Assembly (NCBI GenBank): GCA_026419655.1
Contig: JANZZA010000198.1
Span: 1 to 18,181 of the forward strand
DNA: 18,181 bases
From: Armatimonadota bacterium
GTDB lineage: Bacteria > Armatimonadota > Zipacnadia > Zipacnadales > FEN-943
Direction: 5' to 3'
A model generated the notes under the pieces. The model did no database searches, had not been told where the DNA came from, and worked only from the letters and a program-made list of their open reading frames with translations. The translations under genes were made by a program, and so were the position numbers. Positions 6,205-15,170 of this stretch are shown here, one piece after another (position 1 is the stretch's first letter; every line of letters starts with the position of its first letter).

Positions 6205-9200
6205 CTACTCCCCGGAATCCTCGTCCTGGAGCTCCTCAAACCCGCCGTCAGCTTCTTCGAGACTCTCCTCCTCGGCGGCGCCCTCATCACGTGCGAGGTC
6301 GGCGGTAAGGTCCCAATCGGGAGCGGCTTCAATTTGCTCCATGAGCTGGGTGAGCATGTCGCGCTCCTCCAGGCGCGGCGGAGGCGCAGCAGCCATCTTG
6401 GCAGCGACCTCCGGCGCGTAACCAACCTCCGTGTCGCGATGCAGCTCCGCGCCACTGCCTGCAGGTATGAGCCGGCCGATGATGACGTTCTCCTTAAGGC
6501 CGCGCAGGGCGTCTACACGATTTTCACATGCTGCCTCTGTTAGCACGCGGGTGGTCCGCTGGAAGGAAGCCGCCGAGAGGAAACCATCAGCCGCCAGAGA
6601 GGCCTGGGTGATGCCCATGAGCACAGGTTTGGCCTCAGCCGGCCGCCCACCGAGCTCTTCGGCCCGCCGGTTCTCCTCTTCCAGGACAAAGCGGTCTACA
6701 ACCTCGCCAGGCAGGAGTCTGGTGTCGCCGGTGTCTCCCTTCTCATCGCCCACCTTGCGATGCCGGAACATCTGTCGGAGAATGACCTCAATGTGCTTGT
6801 CGTTGATGTCAATGCCGTGCGTGTGGCGGTAAACGCGCTGGATCTCGCGCAGGATGTAGTCCTGGGCTACGTGGATGCCGTGTTTTTCCAGAATCTCTTG
6901 CGGGTCGAGAGGTCCCGCGGTCAAGGGGTCCCCAGCCCGCACCTGCTGCCCCTCCCGGACCAGCAGGTCGGGACCAAGCGGGACGAGGTGCCAGAAATAG
7001 AAGGACGCCTTCTCGAAGCCTTCCGCCTCGAGACGGTCTTTGAGCTTCTTGCGAGGCTTTTCACCGCGCTTGGCAATGAGACGTCCGTCGGCGGCGCGGA
7101 TATCCTCGGCGATGCGACCATTGCGAGCCGCGTCGAATTTCGCAAGCGGCACCTCAGCCGTAATCACGACTGCGCGCACGAGACCGCTCGTGCGGATGCG
7201 CTCAACGGTGCCGAAGCACCCTTCGGGTATTTCTGCCACGATGGCCTGGCCCTTGGGCGTCCGCGCTTCGAACAGCTCCACGACGCGCAGCAGGCCTGGA
7301 AGTTGAGCCTCCATAGCTTTGGTCATTGCCCGTAGATGCTCGCGCCGCTCCTGGTCGCGCGGCTCGCGCTCAGGCACCAGGTCCTCGACGACACGCTTGA
7401 CGCCGGGCCAGTACAAAGCCAACTGCTCGGCCATGCGCAGACGGCGGCTGCGCACGTCCGCGACCCCTGTAATGTACTCGCCAGCTATGCCGCCGGTGTG
7501 GAAGGTGCGCATGGTCAACTGAGTGCCGGGCTCGCCAATGGACTGGGCCGCAATGATGCCGACCGCCGTGCCAAGCTCCACCGGCTTCTGCCAGGCCAGG
7601 TCCCGACCGTAGCACTTGGCACATATCCCGTGGCGCATGTCGCAGGTCATGGGCGAGCGGATCCAGACGGACGGCAGGCGGGCCTCCGATATGCGCTTGG
7701 CGGCCCGCTCGGTTATCTCCTCGTTGGCCCGCACCAGTATCTCACCCGTCTCCGGGTTTACCACGTCATACAGCGCCACTCGCCCGATGACGCGCTCTTC
7801 CAGGGTCTCATACTTCTCATCGCTTATCGCTGGCGGCAAGTCAGCGCTGCAGTTGTGACACTTCCCGATACGGTAAAGGTCTTCCCGGCCGCACTGAGGA
7901 CAATACAGGGGATGCACGTACATGGCAGTGACTTCTATGCCGTCGGTGGTCCCACAGTCCTCGGCGGTGATCATCACATCCTGACAAACGTCCACTAGGC
8001 GCCGGGTGAGGTAGCCAGCGTCGGCAGTACGCAGGGCCGTGTCCGCGAGCCCCTTGCGTGCCCCGTGAGTGGAGACGAAGTATTCCAACACGTTCAGACC
8101 ATCGCGAAGATTGTTCTTGACCGGATAGTCCTCGATGAGGCGTCCAAAGGGATCCTGCATGAGACCCCGCATTCCACAAATCTGAGAAAGGTGAGTGCTA
8201 GAGGCCCGGGCTCCTGAGCTGATCATCATCCAGATGGGATTGAACTTGTCCACGTGAGCGAGAGCGGAGTCTACAATCTCGTCGCGGGCGCGAATCCACA
8301 GTTGGAGGACCCGCTGCTCGCGCTCGTCGCGGGTGATGGCGCCCCGGCGGGCCGCCTCATTGATCCGCTCAACCTCCTCCTGAGTGCGGGCGATGATGCG
8401 CTCGCGGTCGGATTCCACGTCCGTGTCGCTAATGCTCAGGGTGAGACCCGCCCTCGTGCATATGGAGAAGCCCAGGTCCTTGACGCTGTCAAGCAATTCG
8501 GCGGTGCGATAAAAGCCATAGTGGCGATACATTTCCAGTGCAATGTCGGCGAGCTCTTTCTTTGCCACGTCGTGGTTATGGTAAGGCATGTCAACGGGGA
8601 GAAGATTGTTGAAGATAGCCCGGCCGGCAGTGGTTTGGATGCGCTCCCGGCGCACCTCTACCGTCACCCTTGTCCCCTTCGGCAGAATGCCATTCACGAC
8701 GGCGCGCGCCAGCAAGTAGCGAATCCGCTGCTCGATGGTCTTGTTCTTTTCTTCGAAGGTGAGGTACACGACTGGTTGTTCCCGTCGGGCCGGCACGAAA
8801 GCTTGAAGCTGCGCGAGCAAATCCTGCTCCTCGTCGTGCTCTGCGACGGCGTTGAGGTCCTTTGGAGTGATCTTGATGTGGAAGGACCGGGCGCGCACTG
8901 GGTGTTCGTCGGTGACGTTATCTGCCACAGCGCGACGGATGGAGATCTCAAGCTGCTCGTCAAGCTCAAGGTGTGATCCGTCTGGCGCCTGAGCTTCGAT
9001 GTAGATTTGGGAGATCCGCACGACGATGGGCGCGTGCAAGTCTATGGCGCCGTGCTCATAAGCCGTGACTACCGCCTCGGTGCTCTCGAACATCTTGCCA
9101 GCGCCGTGAGCGCCGGGATTTTCTTGGGTCATGTAATAGATGCCCAGGGCCACGTCGCGCACGGGCGCCGCAATAGCGCTGCCGTCGGCAGGCTTGAAAA

Positions 9201-10986
9201 GGTTGTGCGAAGCCAGCATCAGCAGGCGCGCTTCTGCCTGCGCATGTGCCGACAGGGGCACGAACACAGCCATAGTGTCGCCGTCGAAGTCCGCGTTGAA
9301 AGCCGCACAGGCAAGAGGGTGCAGTTGAATCGCCTTGCCGTCTACCAGTACCGGCTCGAAGGCCTGAACGCTGAGGCGGTGCAGGCTGGGCGCACGCTGC
9401 AGGAGCACAGGGTGGTCTTCAATTACTTGTTCCAGTGCGTCCCAGACTTCTGGGCGCATGCGGTCAACCATGCGCTTGGCCTGCTTAATGTTGCTAGTCT
9501 TGCCTTCCTTCACCAGACGACTCATTACGAAAGGCTTGAAAAGCTCCAGCGCCATCTCGCGCGGCAGGCCGCACTGGTGCATCTTGAGCTTGGGTCCAAC
9601 CACGATAACAGACCGGCCGGAGTAGTCCACTCGCTTACCCAGCAAGTTCTTACGGAAGCGCCCCTCTTTGCCCTTGAGCATTTCCGACAACGACTTGAGG
9701 GGACGGCGATTGGAACCGGTGACCGGTCGTGCCCGCCGCGAGTTGTCAATCAAGGCGTCCACTGCTTCCTGCAGGAGCCGGCGCTCGTGGTTGACGATGC
9801 TCTCGGGCGCGTTGATTTCGATGATGCGGCGCAGACGGTTGTTGCGGTTAATGACACGCCGGTAAAGGTCGTTGAGGTCAGAGGTAGCAAACCGTCCACC
9901 GTCAAGCTGCACCATTGGCCGAAGCTCTGGCGGCAGTACAGGAAGCACCTCGAGAATCATCCACTCTGGGCGGTTGCGCGACTGGCGGAAAGCCTCGACC
10001 ATCTTCAGCCGCTTGACCGCCCGGGCGCGGCGGGCGCGAGTGGATTCTTCAATCTCCTTGCGCAGTTCGTGGGCCAGTTCATCCAGGTCGAGCTGGGCTA
10101 GCAGCTCGCGGATAGCCTCAGCCCCCAGGCCCGCACGGAAGTACTGGCTCAGGTTCAGGCCGATGCGCTCGCTGCAAACTTCCGCCAGCGCCTCAAGCTG
10201 GCGGTACTCCATCTCTTCCCGGATTAGGTCCTTCGGGGAGAGTTCAAACAACCTCTCGGCTGCACGATACAGGGACTGGATGCGCTCCTCAGCAGCATCG
10301 TACTCTCGCTGAATAGCGGCCGTCAGTTCTTCCGGCGTCATCGGACGAGGAGAAACAGCCGCTTCCTCCCATTTGAAAGCAAAGCCTTCTTCCTGTTCTT
10401 CTTCCTCAACTTCTTCCGCCTCGGCCTCCGCGGCCTCCTGCAGTTGCTGTTCGTACTGGCGGCGGAGATTCTCAACGCGGGCGTCTGCCTCAGCCCGCGT
10501 TGCTTCCGCCTCGTGCTCGATGGCCTGGTAAATCTCGTCGCGATACAACTCAAGGTTTTCGCGGTCTACGAAGGTAACGATGTAGGAGGCAAAATACACG
10601 ACTTCTTCAAGCACGCGGCGGGAAAGGTCAAGCAACAGGCCGATGGGGCTGGGGGAAGTCTTCAGATACCACGAATGAGCCACGGGGGAAGCAAGCTCCA
10701 CGTGTCCCATGCGCTCGCGGCGCACGCGCGAGCGGGTTACCTCGACGCCGCACCGGTCGCAGATGATGCCCTTGAATTTGATCTTCTTGTACTTGCCGCA
10801 ATGGCACTCCCAGTCACGCGTCGGGCCGAATATGCGCTCGCAAAACAGCCCGTCACGCTCGGGCTTATACGTGCGGTAGTTGATGGTTTCTGGCTTGCGG
10901 ACCTCGCCGTGAGACCACTGCCGTATCTCTTCTGGCGAAGCCAGCCCAATGGTAATGCTCTTAAAATCAGTGGTGCTTATCGGCAA
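6205..10986 (-). CDS. rpoC: DNA-directed RNA polymerase subunit beta' (RpoC)
   Basis: This 1593-residue beta' subunit forms the RNA polymerase active centre with beta. The N-terminal zinc site is C61, C63, C76 and C79. A Glu-rich predicted coiled coil fills about residues 150-210. The catalytic NADFDGD is at 564-570 and supplies the three metal-binding aspartates. The bridge helix lies near 961-1000, the second zinc site is C1011/C1115/C1122/C1125, and the trigger loop region QSIGEPGTQLTMRTFHTGG is at 1148-1166. Two oddities stand out. NADFDGD is followed by TMAVF instead of the near-universal QMAVH, and an additional C-X2-C-X10-C-X2-C ribbon lies at 1029-1046 between members of zinc site 2. 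The acidic C-terminus ends in DEDSGE. The start is TTG with GGAGG 10 nt upstream; there is no nearby ATG. It lies 51 nt after rpoB and is surely co-transcribed with it. Confidence 0.98.
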   Translation of the reverse strand: MPISTTDFKSITIGLASPEEIRQWSHGEVRKPETINYRTYKPERDGLFCERIFGPTRDWECHCGKYKKIKFKGIICDRCGVEVTRSRVRRERMGHVELASPVAHSWYLKTSPSPIGLLLDLSRRVLEEVVYFASYIVTFVDRENLELYRDEIYQAIEHEAEATRAEADARVENLRRQYEQQLQEAAEAEAEEVEEEEQEEGFAFKWEEAAVSPRPMTPEELTAAIQREYDAAEERIQSLYRAAERLFELSPKDLIREEMEYRQLEALAEVCSERIGLNLSQYFRAGLGAEAIRELLAQLDLDELAHELRKEIEESTRARRARAVKRLKMVEAFRQSRNRPEWMILEVLPVLPPELRPMVQLDGGRFATSDLNDLYRRVINRNNRLRRIIEINAPESIVNHERRLLQEAVDALIDNSRRARPVTGSNRRPLKSLSEMLKGKEGRFRKNLLGKRVDYSGRSVIVVGPKLKMHQCGLPREMALELFKPFVMSRLVKEGKTSNIKQAKRMVDRMRPEVWDALEQVIEDHPVLLQRAPSLHRLSVQAFEPVLVDGKAIQLHPLACAAFNADFDGDTMAVFVPLSAHAQAEARLLMLASHNLFKPADGSAIAAPVRDVALGIYYMTQENPGAHGAGKMFESTEAVVTAYEHGAIDLHAPIVVRISQIYIEAQAPDGSHLELDEQLEISIRRAVADNVTDEHPVRARSFHIKITPKDLNAVAEHDEEQDLLAQLQAFVPARREQPVVYLTFEEKNKTIEQRIRYLLARAVVNGILPKGTRVTVEVRRERIQTTAGRAIFNNLLPVDMPYHNHDVAKKELADIALEMYRHYGFYRTAELLDSVKDLGFSICTRAGLTLSISDTDVESDRERIIARTQEEVERINEAARRGAITRDEREQRVLQLWIRARDEIVDSALAHVDKFNPIWMMISSGARASSTHLSQICGMRGLMQDPFGRLIEDYPVKNNLRDGLNVLEYFVSTHGARKGLADTALRTADAGYLTRRLVDVCQDVMITAEDCGTTDGIEVTAMYVHPLYCPQCGREDLYRIGKCHNCSADLPPAISDEKYETLEERVIGRVALYDVVNPETGEILVRANEEITERAAKRISEARLPSVWIRSPMTCDMRHGICAKCYGRDLAWQKPVELGTAVGIIAAQSIGEPGTQLTMRTFHTGGIAGEYITGVADVRSRRLRMAEQLALYWPGVKRVVEDLVPEREPRDQERREHLRAMTKAMEAQLPGLLRVVELFEARTPKGQAIVAEIPEGCFGTVERIRTSGLVRAVVITAEVPLAKFDAARNGRIAEDIRAADGRLIAKRGEKPRKKLKDRLEAEGFEKASFYFWHLVPLGPDLLVREGQQVRAGDPLTAGPLDPQEILEKHGIHVAQDYILREIQRVYRHTHGIDINDKHIEVILRQMFRHRKVGDEKGDTGDTRLLPGEVVDRFVLEEENRRAEELGGRPAEAKPVLMGITQASLAADGFLSAASFQRTTRVLTEAACENRVDALRGLKENVIIGRLIPAGSGAELHRDTEVGYAPEVAAKMAAAPPPRLEERDMLTQLMEQIEAAPDWDLTADLARDEGAAEEESLEEADGGFEELQDEDSGE

Positions 10987-10996
10987 CTCTAGCTCG

Positions 10997-11001
10997 CCTC
11001 C
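10997..11001 (-). promoter_or_regulatory. ribosome binding site deciding the TTG start of rpoC
   Basis: GGAGG on the minus strand lies 10 nt before the TTG at 10984-10986, inside the 51-nt rpoB-rpoC gap. It supports TTG as the start, because the next residues (PISTTDF) lead directly into the conserved RpoC beginning. Confidence 0.7.
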
Positions 11002-11037
11002 GTGGACCGTGGCCTGGAAAGCATCCGGCGACCAAAA

Positions 11038-14000
11038 CTAGCGCAGATCCTCGCTATCGGACGACAGGTCTATGACGTTGCCCTCGCGGTCCTCGACCTT
11101 GACGTCCAGGGCCAGGCTCTGCATCTCGCGCACGAGAATCTTGAAGCTCTCGGGCACGCCGGGTGGACGGATTTCCTCGCCCTTGACGATAGCCTCGTAG
11201 GCTTCCACTCGTCCGCGGATATCGTCGGACTTGATGGTGAGCATCTCCTGGAGCGTGTGCGCAGCGCCAAAGGCCTCCAGGGCCCACACTTCCATCTCCC
11301 CGAAGCGCTGCCCACCCATCTGCGCCTTGCCGCCAAGGGGCTGCTGAGTAATCAGCGAATAGGGCCCAGTGGACCGTGCGTGTATCTTGTCCTCGACAAG
11401 ATGGTTCAGCTTGAGTATGTAGACGTAGCCAACCGCAACAGGCATGTTGAAGGGTTCCCCAGTGTGACCGTCGTAGAGGACATGCTTGCCCGTGGCGCCA
11501 TGGAACTGCACTCGTGCCCACGAGTTTGCCGTGGCTTGCTCAACCAGCAGCTCAGCCGCCCGCTCACCCTCCGCGCGGCGCCACTTGCCTTCTGGCACGC
11601 CAAGCCACTCGCTGAGCGGCTCCAAATCCTCTTTTGTATGACGCGCCAGTTGCCTCACCAGGGCTGCCTTTAGCTCCTCGAGGCCTGCCCCCTCAGGCAA
11701 CTTATCCACGTCAACGTAGTCGCCAGCGTAGTTGATTTCCTCGGCTGCATACTCCCTCAAGACATCCGCCCGCATGCGCTGCTCCAAGGCGCTTAGGGCC
11801 GTAAGAATCTGTCGGAACTTATAACTCTCAAAGACCGGACACCGGAACTGGCGCCCGACGGTCACGCCCAGGTAGCCCAGGTGCGTTTCGAGTAGCTGGC
11901 CCAGATTCATCCGCGACGGTACGCTTAAGGGGTTAAGGCAAATGTCTATCGGCGTGCCATCCGGTAGGAAGGGCATGTCCTCGAGGGGCACGATCTTGGC
12001 GACCACACCCTTGTTGCCGTGACGGCCGGTCAGCTTGTCGCCCACCTGCAGCTTGCGCCGCTGCGCCACGAACACCCGAACCATCTGATTGACGCCGGGC
12101 TTGAGGTCGTCGGGGGGCAGCTTCTTGAGCTTGCCCCCACAACGCTCGCACTCGAGAAACTCTATGGGCTTGCCATAGCCAAACACAGCCCCGCAGTCCT
12201 TGCACTGGTACTTGTACCGCGAGAATATCTGGCTGCCAATGACTATGCCGGTGGCCCCGTGGGGAACCCTCAGCGACACATCCCGCATCTCCTCGGCCTT
12301 CTTGCCGAAGATGGCAATCACAAGCCGCTCTTCCGCAGTAAGCTCGGCCTGGCCCTTGGGAGCTACCTTGCCGACGAGGATGTCCTCAGCCTTGACCTCC
12401 GCTCCCACGCGAACGACTCCATGCTCGTCGAGTTCCTTTAGCGCATCCTCACCCACGTTGGGGATGTCGCGAGTGATTTCCTCCGGACCGAGCTTCGTGT
12501 CACGCGCCTCGCAGTCGTATTTCTCCACGTGGATGGACGTGAGCAGGTCTTCGCGCACCACCCGCTCAGATACGACCACGGCATCCTCAAAGTTATAGCC
12601 TTCCCAGGACAGGTAAGCTACGAGAAGGTTACGGCCGAGCGCCAAATGCCCGCTGCGGGTGGCCGCGCCGTCGGCCAGCACATCCCCAGTCCGCACTCTC
12701 TGTCCCTTGCGCACCAGAGGTCGCTGGTTGAAACACGTGCTCATGTTAGTCCGCGCGAACTTATGGAGCTTGTACTCCACCGTCTCGCCGTTGTCGTAGG
12801 CAACTGTGATGCTGGCGGCATCGCACTCCACAACGCGACCCGGTCCTTCAGCTATCACCAGAGTTCCGCTGTCGCGTGCTGCCCTGGCTTCCAGGCCAGT
12901 GCCCACCACTGGCACCTCGGGGTTGACGAGGGGCACGGCTTGCCGCTGCATGTTGGAACCAGCCAGCGCACGCACTGCGTCGCAGTTTTCCAGGAACGGA
13001 ATCAGAGCCGTAGCGATGGAAAAGACCTGCTTGGCCGAGAGGTCGCAAAAATCCACCTCGTCGCGGTGGACCGTGGGCAACTCAGACCCCCGGCGCACGG
13101 TGACCCGCTCGTTGATGAAGCGGCCACTCGCATCGCGCGGCTCGCTGGCCGAAGCAATGTTGTGTCTCTCGTCCTCGTCCGGCCCTAAGTAGACCACCTC
13201 ATCCGTTACCCGGCCACGGACGACCCGTCGGACCGGGGTGCGCACGAAGCCAAACTCGTCCAGTTGAGCGTAAAGAGCCAGGTAGCCGATAAGACCGACG
13301 TTCGCCCCTTCCGGGGTCTCGATGGGGCAAATGCGGCCGTAGTGGCTGTGGTGAACGTCGCGAACTTCTAGCTTGGCCGACTGGCGAGAAAGCCCGCCCG
13401 GTCCCATGGCCGAGAGGCGGCGCTTGTGGGCCAGCTCGCTAAGCGGATTGATTTGGTCCATGAACTGAGAAAGCTGACCGCTGCCGAAGAAACTGTTGAT
13501 GGCCGCCTGGATGGGTTTGACCGAAATAACCAGGTGGGGCGCCAACTGCTCGGGAGCAACGCCGGCCATGCGCTCCTTGGCCACTCGCTCCATGCGCAGG
13601 AACCCAATCCGCAGCTGGTTTTGAACCAGCTCGCCCACGGCACGCACGCGCTTGTTCTGCAGGTGGTCAATGTCGTCCACCTTGCCTTCGCCCTGGCGGA
13701 GCTTCACCAGGTACTGCATGATAGCCAGCAGGTCCTGGCGAGTGAGACCTCGAGCATCCTCGGACACACTAATTCCAAGCCGCCGGTTCATCTTGTAGCG
13801 CCCAACCCGGGAAAGGTCGTAGCGCCGCAAGTCGAAGAAGAACGACCTGACTAGCTGCTCGGCTGTGGGGAGAACTTCCTCTTTCCGCGGCGAGAGGCGC
13901 TCGCCCGGCCGCATCCGCAAGTAAACGCTCAACAGACCGTGGTCGGGCGTCAGAGAAGCTCCTGGGCCAAGCTTAAGCTCAGACGGCTCTCTGAAGTCCT

Positions 14001-14931
14001 TCTCGCTCTGTTCCCGGTCGGCCCTAAGCGTGGCGTGGATAAGGTGCGGAACTTCAAGCACCCGCAGCTCTTGTACTCCGGCCCGCTGAAGAGCCGGCAA
14101 CGTCTTTTCCGCGTCAAGGTGACGATACTTCTCCACCAGTGGCGTACCGTCGCCAGCGACGCGCCGCTCCAGGCTGTAAAACTCGCTGCGAGGCTCAGAG
14201 CCGGTAACCTGGGCCTCACGTTGTTCTTTGAGGATGGACGCCAACTCTTTAAGGGTCAGCCGCCGGCGTTGGCCAAAATACTCCAGAATCTCAGCTTCCG
14301 TGCCCGTCGGCGGAACCTCGCTGGTCCCGTCGTCAAACCACTGCAGCGCCCGCAAAAGTATCGTCGCGGGAAACTTGCGCGTCTGGCCGATCTTGACGTA
14401 GATGACGCCGTCTGCGCTGGTGTCAACCTCCGTCCAGGGTCCCTCCGCAGGTATTATCTGGGCGGCATGCAGCACTCGACCACTGGCATCAACTATGTCC
14501 CGAAAATACACCCCCGGCGAGCGCGAGAGCTGACTAATGACAACCCGCTCCGAGCCATTGATGATGAAAGTGCCCCGCTCGGTCATCTTGGGAATGTCGC
14601 CAAGGTATACCTCGCTCTCCTTGATGTCCGGGATCTCCTTGTTGACAAGCCGGACGCGCACGTAGAGAGGCATTTCATAAGTCGAGTCACTCTCTCGACA
14701 TTCCTCGACGCTTTTCACTGGCTCGCCGAAGCGGTAGTCGCCAAACTCGATGGCCAAGGTACCCGTGTAGTCCTCGATAGGGCTGAAATGGTCAAGCAGC
14801 TCGCGCAGCCCTTCGTTGAGGAACCAGTTGTACGACTTGGTCTGGATCTCGGCCAAGTCAGGGAGCGGGTGGATCAGCTCGGCCTGGTCCACGATGTCGG
14901 GCAATACGTCCTCAAAGGTTGGCAACGGCAT
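11038..14931 (-). CDS. rpoB: DNA-directed RNA polymerase subunit beta (RpoB)
   Basis: This 1297-residue beta subunit has a full set of landmarks. The early lobe motif IINGSERVVISQLSRSPGV is at about 123-141. The rifampicin region spans 486-513 (QLSQFMDQ, then HKRRLSAMGPGG), with residues matching E. coli D516, H526 and S531 present as D492, H502 and S507, so no classic resistance change is seen there. CPIETPEG is near 535-542, and the active-site lysine segment GDKLTGRHGNKGVV is at about 964-977. The C-terminal clamp-interacting region has QQPLGGKAQMGGQRFGEMEVWALEA. Unusual is a Cys4 ribbon at 910-931 (C-X2-C-X14-C-X2-C) just before LPPDDLKPGVNQMVRVFVAQ, a place where many bacterial beta subunits run without it. 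The ATG has GGGAGG 10 nt upstream. A promoter and a palindromic leader precede it; rplJ/rplL are absent upstream. Confidence 0.98.
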   Translation of the reverse strand: MPLPTFEDVLPDIVDQAELIHPLPDLAEIQTKSYNWFLNEGLRELLDHFSPIEDYTGTLAIEFGDYRFGEPVKSVEECRESDSTYEMPLYVRVRLVNKEIPDIKESEVYLGDIPKMTERGTFIINGSERVVISQLSRSPGVYFRDIVDASGRVLHAAQIIPAEGPWTEVDTSADGVIYVKIGQTRKFPATILLRALQWFDDGTSEVPPTGTEAEILEYFGQRRRLTLKELASILKEQREAQVTGSEPRSEFYSLERRVAGDGTPLVEKYRHLDAEKTLPALQRAGVQELRVLEVPHLIHATLRADREQSEKDFREPSELKLGPGASLTPDHGLLSVYLRMRPGERLSPRKEEVLPTAEQLVRSFFFDLRRYDLSRVGRYKMNRRLGISVSEDARGLTRQDLLAIMQYLVKLRQGEGKVDDIDHLQNKRVRAVGELVQNQLRIGFLRMERVAKERMAGVAPEQLAPHLVISVKPIQAAINSFFGSGQLSQFMDQINPLSELAHKRRLSAMGPGGLSRQSAKLEVRDVHHSHYGRICPIETPEGANVGLIGYLALYAQLDEFGFVRTPVRRVVRGRVTDEVVYLGPDEDERHNIASASEPRDASGRFINERVTVRRGSELPTVHRDEVDFCDLSAKQVFSIATALIPFLENCDAVRALAGSNMQRQAVPLVNPEVPVVGTGLEARAARDSGTLVIAEGPGRVVECDAASITVAYDNGETVEYKLHKFARTNMSTCFNQRPLVRKGQRVRTGDVLADGAATRSGHLALGRNLLVAYLSWEGYNFEDAVVVSERVVREDLLTSIHVEKYDCEARDTKLGPEEITRDIPNVGEDALKELDEHGVVRVGAEVKAEDILVGKVAPKGQAELTAEERLVIAIFGKKAEEMRDVSLRVPHGATGIVIGSQIFSRYKYQCKDCGAVFGYGKPIEFLECERCGGKLKKLPPDDLKPGVNQMVRVFVAQRRKLQVGDKLTGRHGNKGVVAKIVPLEDMPFLPDGTPIDICLNPLSVPSRMNLGQLLETHLGYLGVTVGRQFRCPVFESYKFRQILTALSALEQRMRADVLREYAAEEINYAGDYVDVDKLPEGAGLEELKAALVRQLARHTKEDLEPLSEWLGVPEGKWRRAEGERAAELLVEQATANSWARVQFHGATGKHVLYDGHTGEPFNMPVAVGYVYILKLNHLVEDKIHARSTGPYSLITQQPLGGKAQMGGQRFGEMEVWALEAFGAAHTLQEMLTIKSDDIRGRVEAYEAIVKGEEIRPPGVPESFKILVREMQSLALDVKVEDREGNVIDLSSDSEDLR

Positions 14932-15003
14932 CCGCTTCGTGCCTCCCGACTAAGGGTTCTGGGGAAGTACGGCGTGCAGAAAGCGACGCAAAACACAAAG
15001 GTT

Positions 15004-15025
15004 CTCACTGGCAGCTGCCAGTGAG
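15004..15025 (-). promoter_or_regulatory. perfect 22-bp palindrome in the rpoB leader, candidate attenuator
   Basis: The half-site CTCACTGGCAG is followed by its exact reverse complement. It lies between the rpoB promoter and the rpoB ATG, about 90-110 nt into the predicted transcript. On the minus strand it is followed after 4 nt by TTTGTGTTTTG, a T-rich run. As RNA it forms a 9-bp stem with an AGCT-centred loop, which could be an intrinsic attenuator. As DNA it could bind a dimeric regulator. Confidence 0.6.
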
Positions 15026-15119
15026 CCTGACTTGGTGTCCTCTCCTATCCTCTCCGTATCCCCCGCGGCTTACGCAGTTCGGTTCGTCTTGCGCCTATAT
15101 CAGCTCTTGGTGCGCTCTC

Positions 15120-15149
15120 ACTATACACTTCCCCGCCCCCCCCTGTCAA
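15120..15149 (-). promoter_or_regulatory. rpoBC promoter
   Basis: On the minus strand a perfect TTGACA (15144-15149), an 18-nt G-rich spacer and TATAGT (15120-15125) form the strongest promoter in the window. The predicted leader is about 180 nt long and includes the 22-bp palindrome. The 204-bp composite repeat begins only about 22 bp upstream of the -35. Confidence 0.88.
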
Positions 15150-15170
15150 CCCCCTTCCCGCCTCGGGGTA

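Noticed and set aside
9007..10101. Long plus-strand open frame inside rpoC (and a similar one at 13939-15024 inside rpoB)
   Set aside because: They are shadows of the strongly biased rpoC and rpoB codons on the other strand, with no independent features.
11681..13473. Rifampicin-resistance change in RpoB
   Set aside because: The residues equivalent to D516, H526 and S531 are the sensitive type; the Ile at the position of N518 is not enough to claim resistance.
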